A stretch of DNA of 64,000 nt from VAXT01 sp035318925 (GTDB lineage Bacteria > Actinomycetota > Thermoleophilia > Gaiellales > Gaiellaceae). Below, one piece after another: positions 8,582-17,039 of this stretch (positions are counted from its first letter, which is position 1; each line of letters opens with the position of its first letter). Position numbers and translations under genes: made by a program. The stretch lies in contig DATHDS010000027.1 of the NCBI GenBank assembly GCA_035318925.1, positions 62,001-126,000 of the forward strand. The letters run 5' to 3'. A model generated the notes under the pieces. The model made no database searches. It saw only the letters and a program-made list of their open reading frames with translations, and was not told the origin of the DNA.

Positions 8582-8620
8582 GTTAATCCCCCGCAAAGCT
8601 CTGTTAACCGCGGATTAACC
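8582..8620. promoter_or_regulatory. Inverted GTTAA repeats between divergent genes
   Basis: Half-sites GTTAATCC (8582-8589) and GGATTAACC (8612-8620) are inverted, with a further near-palindrome GTTAACCGCGGATTAACC at 8603-8620. They sit upstream of the divergent 149-residue gene and 118 bases before the WYL regulator. This is a candidate operator. Confidence 0.4.
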
Positions 8621-8737
8621 CTCTCTCGGGTGCCGCTGCCGGGTGCACTCTAACGCCTCTCGGCCGCTGTTACAAACTCCGGACCGCTGTTTTCTTCGGT
8701 GGCAACTGACCCACTTCGGGGAGAATAGGCCGACACC

Positions 8738-10753
8738 ATGTCCCACGACACCGACAAGCTCATCCGCCAACTGTCACTCGTCGCGTTCCTGATGGCCGAA
8801 CGCCGCCCGCTGACCGCCCGCGACGTCAAGCAGAACGTCGAGGGCTACCAGGAGATGTCGGACGAGGCGTTCGCCCGGCGCTTCTACTCCGACCGCGCCG
8901 AGCTCCTGGCTCTGGGCGTCCCGCTCGACTCCCAGCGCGACGAGTTCACCGGCGAGGAGCTGTACAGGCTGAGCTCGGAGCGCTACTTCCTTCCACCGCT
9001 CGAGTTGACGGACGACGAGCTCGCGGCGCTTCAGACCTGTCTCTATCTGCTCGAGGGGCAGTTCGCGTACGCCGAGCCGTTGCGCCTCGCGCTCCAGAAC
9101 CTCGCGCTGGGCCGGCCGGGCTTCGAGCAGATGCCGACCGAGACGGCTCGCTCGATCGAGCTGCACGACCCCGGGTACTCGCCGGAGCTGCCCGGCCGCC
9201 TCGCAAAGCTCGAGGGTGCGATCTCCAAGAGCCGCACGCTGAAGTTCGATTACCGGTCGATCGTCCGCGACGAGCTTCGCGAGCGGACCGTGAACGCCTA
9301 TGCCCTCCTCTTCGACCGCGGCCAGTGGTACGTGGTCGGCCTCGACCTCGAGGACGACAAGGTGAAGACGTTCCGGGTCTCGCGAATCCATGGCGACATC
9401 CGTCTCGCGACGCGCCGCGAGCGAGATTTCCGGATGCCGGAAGGCTTCGACGCCGGCGAGTACAGGCTCGGCCCGCCCTGGCAGGTCGGAAAGATCGTGG
9501 GCGAGGCACGGATCGAGGTCGGTGGGGACACGGCCTGGTGGGTCGATCGTCTGTACGGCCGCTACGGCCGGATCGAGGACGGCGTCTTCATCACCGACTA
9601 CTCGAACCTCGGCCAGCTCTCCGCGTGGATCCTCCGTCAGGACGGGCGTGCGGTGCCGCTCGCCCCACCGGAGCTGCGCAGGCTCGTGCGCGACGATCTC
9701 GACCTCATCCAGAAGCGGCACAACGGCAAGCTGCCCAGGGTTGCCGCAGAGACGCCGCAGGTGGCCACAGATGCGGAGGAGCGGCCCGCGAGCCCGGTGC
9801 CTGCGGAGCGCTTCGGACTGCTCCAGGCCCTGCTCGCCTACCTGCTCGCCCGCTGCGGCGAGGATGCGCACGTCGTCATTCCGGCCGCCGACATCGTCGA
9901 GCGGTTCCACATTCCCCCCGAGTCGCTCGAGGAGCACCTCCAGCTCCTGAACCTCGTCAATTTCGGCGGCGGGTGCTACGCGGTGTACACGGAGCTCGAG
10001 GACGGCCAGCTGCATGTCGAAAAGGAGCTCGTCGGCGACACGTTTCGTTCGCCACCCAGGCTGACCCCGCTCGAGGCGCGGGCGATCAGGCTGGCCCTGG
10101 AGTTCGTCGGACCGATGATCGCCGCCGACGCGCACACTCCGCTCGAGCGCGTCCGGCACAAGCTCGAGGAGACGTTCGGTCAGTTCGAGCTTCCGCAGAC
10201 GGCCGAGCCGCGGGGCGCGCGCGCAGAGGAGAAGCTTTTCGCGTCTCTGAGCGAGGGCATTCGCCAGCGGCGTCTCGTCGAGATCGAGTACCAGAAGGAG
10301 GGCGAGGAGTCCTTGTCGACGCGCCTCGTCGAGCCCTACGTCCTCGATCGGCAGCTTCCCAACTGGTACGTGCACACCTGGGATCGCACGCGCGACGGGC
10401 AGCGCTCGTTCCGCCTCGACCGGATGCGCAGCGCCCGCCTTCAGCGCGAGGAGTTCGAGCCCCGTGAGGGCTTCCAGCCGGACCGGCTGAGCAGTGCCTC
10501 GGTCGCGGCGAGCATCTGGTACTCCAAGAAGATCGCACGCTGGAAGGTCGAGGAGGGCGCGCAAGGGCTCTCAGACGGAGCCGCCCAGGCAAACAAAGCG
10601 GTCGGCAGCGAGGAATGGCTGGTGGGCGAGATCCTCGGCGACCGCGGCGAGGCGGTCCTGCTCGAGCCGGAGAATCTGCGCAAGCAGGTCGCCCGTCGCG
10701 CGAAGGCGCTCGCCCGGGAGCTGCGCCTCAGCCGCCTCGCGGCGAAGGCTTAG
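8738..10753 (+). CDS. Fused PafB-PafC-like WYL transcriptional regulator
   Basis: A 671-residue protein with two PafB/PafC-like halves in one chain. Half one has an N-terminal winged-helix region (about 1-60), a WYL domain (about 165-235; TLKFDYRSIVRDEL, WYVVGLDLED, FRVSRI) and a C-terminal extension. Half two (about 350-671) repeats the plan with FGLLQALLAYLLA, EIEYQKEGEE and the variant WYVHTWDRT followed by SFRLDRM. In mycobacteria PafBC activates the LexA-independent DNA-damage response, and natural fusions are known in actinobacteria. No proteasome genes flank it here. Confidence in family is high; regulon is inferred. Confidence 0.88.
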   Translation: MSHDTDKLIRQLSLVAFLMAERRPLTARDVKQNVEGYQEMSDEAFARRFYSDRAELLALGVPLDSQRDEFTGEELYRLSSERYFLPPLELTDDELAALQTCLYLLEGQFAYAEPLRLALQNLALGRPGFEQMPTETARSIELHDPGYSPELPGRLAKLEGAISKSRTLKFDYRSIVRDELRERTVNAYALLFDRGQWYVVGLDLEDDKVKTFRVSRIHGDIRLATRRERDFRMPEGFDAGEYRLGPPWQVGKIVGEARIEVGGDTAWWVDRLYGRYGRIEDGVFITDYSNLGQLSAWILRQDGRAVPLAPPELRRLVRDDLDLIQKRHNGKLPRVAAETPQVATDAEERPASPVPAERFGLLQALLAYLLARCGEDAHVVIPAADIVERFHIPPESLEEHLQLLNLVNFGGGCYAVYTELEDGQLHVEKELVGDTFRSPPRLTPLEARAIRLALEFVGPMIAADAHTPLERVRHKLEETFGQFELPQTAEPRGARAEEKLFASLSEGIRQRRLVEIEYQKEGEESLSTRLVEPYVLDRQLPNWYVHTWDRTRDGQRSFRLDRMRSARLQREEFEPREGFQPDRLSSASVAASIWYSKKIARWKVEEGAQGLSDGAAQANKAVGSEEWLVGEILGDRGEAVLLEPENLRKQVARRAKALARELRLSRLAAKA

Positions 10754-10891
10754 CTAACCCGGCCGGTCGACCGGCAGCACAAGTGAGAACGTCGCGCCCT
10801 CCCCGGGGGCCGAGTGCACCTCGAGCAAGCCGCCGTGGGCCTGGGCGATCGAGCGCTGAAGCTGCCAGCGGCGATTCAGCTCGTGCTTCAC
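10754..10891 (-). pseudogene. Remnant of a histidine kinase C-terminus
   Basis: A 45-codon minus-strand ORF beginning GTG in a 4-base overlap with the queG stop. It encodes SIAQAHGGLLEVHSAPGEG followed by ATFSLVLPVDRPG, which matches the extreme C-terminal G2-box end of HATPase domains in sensor histidine kinases. No N-box, G1 box or H-box is nearby. It is therefore most likely the leftover tail of a deleted kinase, trapped between the WYL regulator and queG. Confidence 0.6.
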
Positions 10892-11901
10892 TCAGGCTCC
10901 TCGTCGAGCCGCGCGAGGGCCCACTCCGCATGCTCGCGCAGGAGTGGGTCGCCGTCCTCGACATAGGCCTCGAGGGCGGGACGGTGCTCGGGGTCGCCGG
11001 TATTTCCCAGTGCGACCAGCGCGTTTCGGCGCAGGAAGCGTGGATCCTTGCGCGGGAAGTAGAGGCGCTCGTAGCGCGTGCGCAGCTCGTCGTCGCCGAG
11101 CTCGAGCCACTCGACGAGCGAGACGTGCGGCTCCGCGCCCTCGGGCAGCGGCTCGCCGGCGCGCCGTTTCTCGATCCCGCGGTTCCACGGGCAGACGTCC
11201 TGGCAGATGTCGCAGCCGTAGACCTGGGCGCCGAGCTCCGCCCGGTACGCCTCCGGAATCGGGCCGGGCGCCTGAGTCCAGTAGGAAAGGCAGCGGGTCG
11301 AATCGAGAACGCCCGGCTCGTCGAGCGCGCCCGTCGGGCACGCTTCGATGCAGAGCGTGCAGGCGCCGCAGTCGAGCTCGAGCGGCTCGGAGGGCTCGAC
11401 CTCGACATCGGTGACGAGCGTTCCGAGCACGACCCAGGAGCCGTGCCGCTTCGTGATCAACATCGTGTTCTTCCCGTAGAAGCCGACTCCGGCGCGGGCG
11501 GCTCCTTCGCGGTCGACGTGGTCGTTCTCGTCGACGAGCACGCGGTAGGCCCCGCCGAGCCTCCGGCCGAGCTCGTCGAGCTTCGCCCGGAGGGACGCGT
11601 AGGCGTCGAACCACGTGTAGCGCGGAAGCCTGCCTTCAGCGGTCCCGAGCTCGCCCTCGTCTCCGTAGTAGCAGAGCGCCGCGGAGACCACCGTGCGAGC
11701 TTCGGGCAGCAGCGTTTCGGGATGGCACGAGACCTCGGGCCGCGCCATCGTGAAGCGCATGTCAGCGAACAGGCCTTCCGCACGGCGTTCCCGGATGTGA
11801 CGCTCGGTCTCGTCGTACGGCTCGGCGGGCGCCGCGCCGATGACGTCGATCCCGAGCTCGCCCGCGAGCCGCTCGAGTTCCGCCGTTGTCACCTCGGACA
11901 T
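10888..11901 (-). CDS. queG: Epoxyqueuosine reductase
   Basis: A 337-residue cobalamin- and iron-sulfur-dependent enzyme reducing epoxyqueuosine to queuosine in tRNA. The C-terminal half has two 4Fe-4S motifs, CGACTLCIEACPTGAL and CDICQDVCPWN, then a HEAT-like region (RRNALVALGNTGDPEHRPAL). The N-terminal region with RFTMARPEVSCHPETLLP matches QueG. The ATG at 11901 is preferred; the upstream TTG at 11931 would run into the divergent gene starting at 11922. No other queuosine genes are in the window. Confidence 0.93.
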   Translation of the reverse strand: MSEVTTAELERLAGELGIDVIGAAPAEPYDETERHIRERRAEGLFADMRFTMARPEVSCHPETLLPEARTVVSAALCYYGDEGELGTAEGRLPRYTWFDAYASLRAKLDELGRRLGGAYRVLVDENDHVDREGAARAGVGFYGKNTMLITKRHGSWVVLGTLVTDVEVEPSEPLELDCGACTLCIEACPTGALDEPGVLDSTRCLSYWTQAPGPIPEAYRAELGAQVYGCDICQDVCPWNRGIEKRRAGEPLPEGAEPHVSLVEWLELGDDELRTRYERLYFPRKDPRFLRRNALVALGNTGDPEHRPALEAYVEDGDPLLREHAEWALARLDEEPE

Positions 11902-11907
11902 TGTGCC

Positions 11908-11913
11908 TACGAT
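11908..11913 (+). promoter_or_regulatory. Leaderless -10 box for the MDR oxidoreductase
   Basis: TACGAT, eight bases before the ATG at 11922, within the 20-base gap to divergent queG. Confidence 0.45.
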
Positions 11914-11921
11914 CGGGCGGA

Positions 11922-12869
11922 ATGAAGGCAATTCGGATCCACGAGGACGGCGGGCCCGAGGTCCTGCGATACGAAGATGCGCCCGATCCCGTGGCGGGGC
12001 CCGACGAGGTGCTGGTCGAGCTTCGCGCCGCTTCGCTCAACCATCTCGACCTCTGGATCCGGAGCGGCCGGCCCTCGGTGCCGAAGCCGCGGATTCTCGG
12101 TGCGGACGGCGCCGGGATCGCCGATGGGCAGCGCGTCGTCATCAACCCGGGCATCGAGCACGGCGAGAAGATCACTGTTATCGGCGAGCACATGGACGGC
12201 ACGCACGCCGAGCTGATCGCCGTGCCGCGCGCCAACGTGTACCCCATCCCCGACGACATGAGCTTCGAGGAGGCGGCGGCCTGGCCGCTCGTTTTCGAGA
12301 CCGCCTATCGGATGCTCGTGACGAAGGCCGGCCTGCGGGAAGGGGAGTGGGTGTTGGTCTGGGGAATCGGTGGCGGGCTGGCCACGGCCGCCAACGCGAT
12401 CGCGCGCGCGCTCGGAGCGCAAACGATCGTCACGTCTTCGAGCGCTGACAAATTGGCGCGCGTCGAGGCGGATGTGAAGGTCGACCATGGCTCGGAGGAC
12501 GTGGTCGAGGCGGTGAAGGCGGCGACCGAGGGCCGTGGCGCCGACATCGTGATCGAGCACGTCGGCGAGGCGACCTGGGAGCGATCCCTCCAGGCCGTGC
12601 GCGCCGGCGGGCGCATCGCCGTCTGCGGCGCGACGAGCGGCCCGAACCCGCCCGCGGCGCTGCACCGGATCTGGTGGAAGCAGCTGACGATCTACGGCTC
12701 GACCATGGGCACGAAGGCGGACTTCGAGGGCGCCTACGAGCTCGTCGCAAGCGGCAAGGCCCGACCGGTGATCGACGAGGTCTTCCCGCTCGAGGACGCG
12801 CGCGCGGCCCACGAGCGCATGGAGGCCGGCGAGCAGCTCGGCAAGATCGTGCTCACCGTCTCCGGGTAG
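11922..12869 (+). CDS. Medium-chain dehydrogenase/quinone oxidoreductase
   Basis: A 315-residue MDR-superfamily protein. The N-terminal GroES-like fold (RIHEDGGPEVLRYEDAP, LNHLDLWIRSG) is followed by a Rossmann domain with GIGGGLATAANAIARALGA (about 144-162) and VIEHVGEATWERSLQ. Catalytic-zinc ligands of alcohol dehydrogenases are not evident, which suggests a zinc-free NADPH:quinone or enoyl reductase. The ATG at 11922 starts 20 bases from divergent queG. It converges with the SDR gene at 12870, with no intervening gap. Substrate unknown. Confidence 0.85.
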   Translation: MKAIRIHEDGGPEVLRYEDAPDPVAGPDEVLVELRAASLNHLDLWIRSGRPSVPKPRILGADGAGIADGQRVVINPGIEHGEKITVIGEHMDGTHAELIAVPRANVYPIPDDMSFEEAAAWPLVFETAYRMLVTKAGLREGEWVLVWGIGGGLATAANAIARALGAQTIVTSSSADKLARVEADVKVDHGSEDVVEAVKAATEGRGADIVIEHVGEATWERSLQAVRAGGRIAVCGATSGPNPPAALHRIWWKQLTIYGSTMGTKADFEGAYELVASGKARPVIDEVFPLEDARAAHERMEAGEQLGKIVLTVSG

Positions 12870-13637
12870 TTATTCAGGCGTGACGTAGGCGGCGGTCAGG
12901 CCTCCATCGACGACGAACGTCGCGCCGTTCACGTACGACGACTCGTCGCTCGCGAGGAAGAGCGCCGCATTGACGATCTCCCGCGGCTTTGCGAGCCGGC
13001 CCATGGGCAGGTGGATCCGCCTACGCTCGTAGGCGGCCGCGTCGTCGCCGAAGATCCGCAGCAGTAGGGGCGTCTCAACCGGCCCCGGGCAGAGCGCGTT
13101 CACACGGACGCCCTGGCGTGCGAATTGGACCCCGAGCTCGCGTGACATCGACAGCACGGCGCCCTTCGACGCCGTGTACGAGATCTGCGACGTTGCCGCC
13201 CCGACGAGGGCGACGAACGAAGCGACGTTGATCACCGAGCCTCCACCCCGCTCCAGGAGGTAAGGGATGCCATGCTTGCAGCAGAGGTAGACACCTTTCG
13301 TGTTCACGCTCTGGACGCGATCCCAGGAGGTTTCCTCGGTCTCGAGGATCGAGGCGTCGTCCGCCGGCGAGATGCCGGCGTTGTTGTAGAGGACGTCGAT
13401 CCCGCCGAAGCGCTCGGCCGTAGTGGCGTACATCGCCTTGACGCTGTCCTCGTTTGCAACATCGACCTGGACGGCGAGCCCGTCTTTTAGCTCCGCGGCG
13501 ACCTCCTCCACGAGCGAGCCGTCGATGTCGGCGGCGCAGACCTGGGCGCCCTCCTCGGAGAAGAGGACCGCCGCGTCCCGGCCCATGCCGCCGCCCGCAC
13601 CGGTGATCACGACGACCTTGCCGTCGAGCCGGCCCAT
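12870..13637 (-). CDS. Short-chain dehydrogenase/reductase
   Basis: A 255-residue classical SDR. It has the cofactor motif TGAGGGMGRD, an acidic residue (AADID) favouring NAD, NNAG, and the catalytic Tyr-Lys pair in YTASK with a Ser upstream (NVASF). Its start overlaps the stop of the aldehyde dehydrogenase gene by one base (TGATG), so it is the last gene of the gamma-glutamyl amine operon. It may reduce or oxidise an intermediate of that pathway. The specific substrate cannot be read from the sequence. Confidence 0.88.
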   Translation of the reverse strand: MGRLDGKVVVITGAGGGMGRDAAVLFSEEGAQVCAADIDGSLVEEVAAELKDGLAVQVDVANEDSVKAMYATTAERFGGIDVLYNNAGISPADDASILETEETSWDRVQSVNTKGVYLCCKHGIPYLLERGGGSVINVASFVALVGAATSQISYTASKGAVLSMSRELGVQFARQGVRVNALCPGPVETPLLLRIFGDDAAAYERRRIHLPMGRLAKPREIVNAALFLASDESSYVNGATFVVDGGLTAAYVTPE

Positions 13638-14989
13638 CAGGCGTCCGTCGCCAGGTACACGTTCTTCACCTCGGAATAGCCGTCGAGCGCGTGCATCCCG
13701 AGCTCGCGGCCGAAACCGGACTGCTTGAAGCCGCCGAAGGGCGTCGAGACCCGAACGGAAGTATTCGAGTTGACGGAGAGCACGCCCGCGTCGATCCCGC
13801 GCGCTACCCGGAGCGCGCGACCGACGTCACGTGTCCAGACCGAGCCCGAGAGACCGTAGGGCGTGTCGTTGGCGAGGCGGATCGCGTCCGCCTCGTCGGC
13901 GAACGGGATCACGCATGCGACCGGGCCGAAGATCTCCTCGCGTGCGGCACGGTCGTCGTTCGAGACCGGTGCGAGCACTGTCGGCGGGAACCAGTATCCT
14001 CGACCTTCTGGTGTGTTGCCCTGGTAGGCAACGTTACCGTCGACGTAGGACGACACGGCCTCGCGCTGGTCTGCCGAGACGAGCGGCCCCATCTCGGTCT
14101 CGGCACTCTCCGGGTCGCCGATAGTGACGCCCTTCGTAGCCTCGATCAGCAGCTCGAGGAACTCGTCGTACGCACTCTGCTCGACCAGGATGCGAGACCG
14201 CGCGCAGCAGTCCTGGCCCGCGTTCCCGAAGACCGCATAGGGAGCGGCGCTCGCCGCCGCTTCGAGGTCTCCGTCGGCGAAGACGACGTTGGCCGACTTG
14301 CCGCCCAGCTCAAGCGTCACGCGCTTGATCGAGTCGGCCGCGCCCTTCATCACCTGGCGCCCGACCTCGGTCGAGCCCGTGAACCCGATCTTCGCGACAT
14401 CGGGGTGCTCGACGAGCCGCCGACCGACGACGGAGCCAGGGCCGGTGACGACGTTGAGGACTCCCTCGGGAAGGCCTGCCTCGAGGGCAAGCTCGGCGAG
14501 GCGCAGCGCCGTCAACGGCGTCAGCTCGGCCGGCTTCAGGACGACGGTGTTGCCCGTCGCGAGCGCGGGGCCGAGCTTCCAGCTCGAGATCGCGATCGGG
14601 AAGTTCCACGGCACGATCAGACCGACGACACCGAGCGGCTCGCGGAAGGTCATGTCGACCCCGCCCGCGACCGGGATCGTCTCGCCGTGGTGTTTGTCGA
14701 CCGCGCCCGCGTAGAAGTAGAAGACCTCCGCGACCATTCCGACCTCGCCGCGGGAGTCCGCGATCGGCTTGCCGACATTGCGAGTCTCGAGCAGCGCCAG
14801 CTCCTCGGCGTGCTCCTCGACGAGCGCGGCGAGCCGGCGCAGGAGGCGGCCTCGGTCGGCGGGGGCAACGGCGCGCCAGGCCGGGAACGCAGCGCCAGCC
14901 GCCGCGACCGCGGCGTCGGTCTCCTCGACGCCGGCGGAAGGAAGCTCGGCGATCGTCTCCTCGGTGGCCGGGTTCCGGACGGCGATCAC
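13637..14989 (-). CDS. Aldehyde dehydrogenase, PuuC/betaine-aldehyde type
   Basis: A 450-residue ALDH with PWNFPIA, FTGSTEVG, general-base E227 in LELGGKS and catalytic C261 in GQDCCARS. Its likely role is oxidation of an omega-aminoaldehyde or gamma-glutamyl-aminobutyraldehyde to the acid, given the gamma-glutamyl hydrolase and ligase genes directly upstream. The GTG at 14989 overlaps the upstream stop in a GTGA junction and gives a start at the first conserved segment (NPATEETIAELP). The open frame continues 92 codons further upstream but only through antisense of the hydrolase gene, so that extension is not used. Confidence 0.88.
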   Translation of the reverse strand: MIAVRNPATEETIAELPSAGVEETDAAVAAAGAAFPAWRAVAPADRGRLLRRLAALVEEHAEELALLETRNVGKPIADSRGEVGMVAEVFYFYAGAVDKHHGETIPVAGGVDMTFREPLGVVGLIVPWNFPIAISSWKLGPALATGNTVVLKPAELTPLTALRLAELALEAGLPEGVLNVVTGPGSVVGRRLVEHPDVAKIGFTGSTEVGRQVMKGAADSIKRVTLELGGKSANVVFADGDLEAAASAAPYAVFGNAGQDCCARSRILVEQSAYDEFLELLIEATKGVTIGDPESAETEMGPLVSADQREAVSSYVDGNVAYQGNTPEGRGYWFPPTVLAPVSNDDRAAREEIFGPVACVIPFADEADAIRLANDTPYGLSGSVWTRDVGRALRVARGIDAGVLSVNSNTSVRVSTPFGGFKQSGFGRELGMHALDGYSEVKNVYLATDA

Positions 14990-15696
14990 CCGCGCGCCTC
15001 CCGGTATTCGCGGGCCTCCTCCACGAGCGCCTCGAACAGGGCCAGGTCCTCGCCCTCCTCCGGATGCCAGAGGACGCCGACGGCGAAGCGCTTCGACGGA
15101 TCCTCGAGCGCCTCGACCGTGCCGTCGTCGGCCCAGCCGGTCTCCTGGAGCCCGTCGCCGATCTTCCCGTAGCCCTGGTGATGGTGCGACTTCACGGGCG
15201 TGCGTTCCCCGAGCAGGCTGCCGACGCGGCTCTCCGGCTCGAGCTTCACGTCGTGGTCCGACCACTCGCCCGGGATATGCCTGTGGCCCTCGTGCCCAAC
15301 CGTCTCGGGGAGGTGCTGGACGAGGTTGCCGCCGCGCGCCACATTCAGCACCTGCGAGCCGCGACAGACCGCCAGCACGGGCATGTCGCGCTCGAGCGCC
15401 GCCGCCAGCAGCGCCATCTCGGCCCGGTCGCGCACCTCCCGCGGCTCGTCGGTCTCCGGATGCGGCTCGTCACCGTAGTGCGCAGGATCAAGATCGGAGC
15501 CTCCCGAGAAGACGATCCCGTCGAGCACGGCAAGCGTCTCTTCGATCGAGTCCTCGCTCGGAGGGACGACGAACGGCCGCCCGCCTGCGCGCTCGATCGC
15601 ATGCACGTACGAGAGCGGAACGAGCGCAGCAGGCTCGACCCAGGCGCCCCAGGTCACTTCCTCGGCGTACGAGGTGATGCCGATCAGTGGCTTCAT
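14986..15696 (-). CDS. puuD: Gamma-glutamyl-GABA hydrolase-like class I amidotransferase
   Basis: A 236-residue peptidase C26/class I glutamine amidotransferase-like hydrolase. It has FSGGSDLDPAHYG, nucleophile C111 in LAVCRGSQVLN, and the His-Glu pair in LWHPEE. In the Puu pathway PuuD releases GABA and glutamate from gamma-glutamyl-GABA. It overlaps the glutamine synthetase-like gene upstream by 4 bases and the aldehyde dehydrogenase downstream by 4, so ligase, hydrolase and dehydrogenase are translationally coupled. The symbol follows family and context; the actual gamma-glutamyl substrate is inferred. Confidence 0.85.
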   Translation of the reverse strand: MKPLIGITSYAEEVTWGAWVEPAALVPLSYVHAIERAGGRPFVVPPSEDSIEETLAVLDGIVFSGGSDLDPAHYGDEPHPETDEPREVRDRAEMALLAAALERDMPVLAVCRGSQVLNVARGGNLVQHLPETVGHEGHRHIPGEWSDHDVKLEPESRVGSLLGERTPVKSHHHQGYGKIGDGLQETGWADDGTVEALEDPSKRFAVGVLWHPEEGEDLALFEALVEEAREYREARG

Positions 15697-17027
15697 CCGC
15701 GCTCGAACATCCGCTCGCGCTCGTAGCAGGTGACGGCGCTGTCGAACAGCTCCTGCTCGGTGCGGGCGTAGTTCAGATAGTGGTCGACCACATCGTCGCC
15801 GAGGGCCTCTCGCGCCATCGTCCCCTGCTCGAGGGCAGAGATCGCGTCACGCAGCGAGTGTGGGAAGCGCTCGGCGTCGGACTCGTAGGCGTTGCCCTCC
15901 AGCGCCGGCGGCAGCTCGAGCTCGTTCTCGATCCCGTACAGGCCCGCTGCGATCAGCGCGGAGAACGCGAGATACGGGTTCACGTCGCCGCCGGGGATGC
16001 GTGTCTCGGTCCTCAGCGCGGGGCCGTGACCGACGATGCGGAAGCCACACGTCCGGTTGTCGTGACCCCAGGCGAGCGTCGTCGGCGCCCAGCTCCCGGC
16101 CGCAAACCGCTTGTACGAGTTGATCGTGGGAGCGAGGAAGATCGCCAGCTCCTTGAAGCAGGCGATCTGGCCGGCGAGCCACTGCTTGAAGACCTCCGTC
16201 TCGCCCTCGAACGCGCTGCGGTCGCCCTGCCAGAGGCTCGAGTGGATGTGGCACGAGTTGCCGATCCAGGTGTGGTCGGGCTTGGCCATGAACGTGATCG
16301 AGCAACCGTTCAGGTGGGCGAGTTCCTTCGCGCCGTTCTTGTAGACGACGTGATTGTCCGCCATCGTCAGCGCGTCCGCGTAGCGGAAGTTGATCTCGTG
16401 CTGGCCGGGCCAGGCCTCGCCCTTCGAGGTCTCCACGGGGATGCCCGCGCCCTCCATCCCGTTCCGGATCTGCCGGATGAACGGCTCGTCGTACGTGGCC
16501 GCGAGGATGTGGTAGTCGAGGATGTAGGGCACCGAAGGCGTGAGGTCGCGGTAGTGCTTCGCATGCGCCTCCTCGTAGGTCTCCTTGAGCAGGAAGAACT
16601 CGAGCTCGGAGCCGAACATCGGCGTGTAGCCGAGCGCCTTCGCGCGCTCGACCTGGCGCTTGAGCACCTGTCTAGGAGAGGCCGTGACGGGCGTGCCGTC
16701 GGCCCACTCGACATCGCCGAGGACGAGTGCGGTCGCTTCGAGCCATGGGATGCGGCGCAACGACGCTAGGTCGGGGTTCGCGGTGAAGTCGCCGTAGCCG
16801 CGCTCCCAGCTCGCCATCTCGTAACCCGGAACTGGGTCGCCCTCCATCTCGAGCGCCAGCAGGTAGTTGCAGCCTTCGATCCCATGGTCGGCGATACCGC
16901 CCTCGACGAAGAACTTGCCCTGGACGCGCTTGCCCATCAGCCGGCCCTGCATGTCCGTGAACGCGACAACGATCGTGTCGATCGAGCCATCCGAGACGGC
17001 CTGCTCGAGCTCCTTGAGCGTCAGCAC
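15693..17027 (-). CDS. Glutamine synthetase-like gamma-glutamyl amine ligase
   Basis: A 444-residue type-I-like glutamine synthetase paralogue, of the kind that ligates glutamate to putrescine, polyamines or ethanolamine rather than ammonia (PuuA, GlnA3, GlnA4). Catalytic segments include the metal-binding GSELEFFLL and GQHEINFRYADAL, then HTWIGNSCHIHSSLW and RTETRIPGGDVNPYL. Its GTG start follows TAGGCT after six bases, and that box contains the TAG stop of the upstream HAD gene, so it may have its own leaderless promoter. Operon partners (puuD, ALDH, SDR) and two nearby permeases support amine catabolism. Confidence 0.88.
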   Translation of the reverse strand: MLTLKELEQAVSDGSIDTIVVAFTDMQGRLMGKRVQGKFFVEGGIADHGIEGCNYLLALEMEGDPVPGYEMASWERGYGDFTANPDLASLRRIPWLEATALVLGDVEWADGTPVTASPRQVLKRQVERAKALGYTPMFGSELEFFLLKETYEEAHAKHYRDLTPSVPYILDYHILAATYDEPFIRQIRNGMEGAGIPVETSKGEAWPGQHEINFRYADALTMADNHVVYKNGAKELAHLNGCSITFMAKPDHTWIGNSCHIHSSLWQGDRSAFEGETEVFKQWLAGQIACFKELAIFLAPTINSYKRFAAGSWAPTTLAWGHDNRTCGFRIVGHGPALRTETRIPGGDVNPYLAFSALIAAGLYGIENELELPPALEGNAYESDAERFPHSLRDAISALEQGTMAREALGDDVVDHYLNYARTEQELFDSAVTCYERERMFERG

Positions 17028-17033
17028 GAGGAA

Positions 17034-17039
17034 AGCCTA
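17034..17039 (-). promoter_or_regulatory. -10 box containing the HAD stop codon
   Basis: TAGGCT on the minus strand, six bases before the GTG at 17027. Its first three bases are the TAG stop of the HAD gene. Confidence 0.45.

Noticed and set aside
8774..10564. 596-residue minus-strand ORF across the WYL regulator
   Set aside because: Shadow frame; the plus-strand protein has clear WYL domains.
11902..11931. TTG start for queG at 11931
   Set aside because: It would overlap the divergent MDR gene start, and the ATG at 11901 already gives a full-length QueG.
14990..15265. N-terminal extension of the PuuC-like aldehyde dehydrogenase
   Set aside because: The extra 92 codons are antisense-frame sequence inside puuD and carry no ALDH similarity; the GTGA junction gives a natural start.
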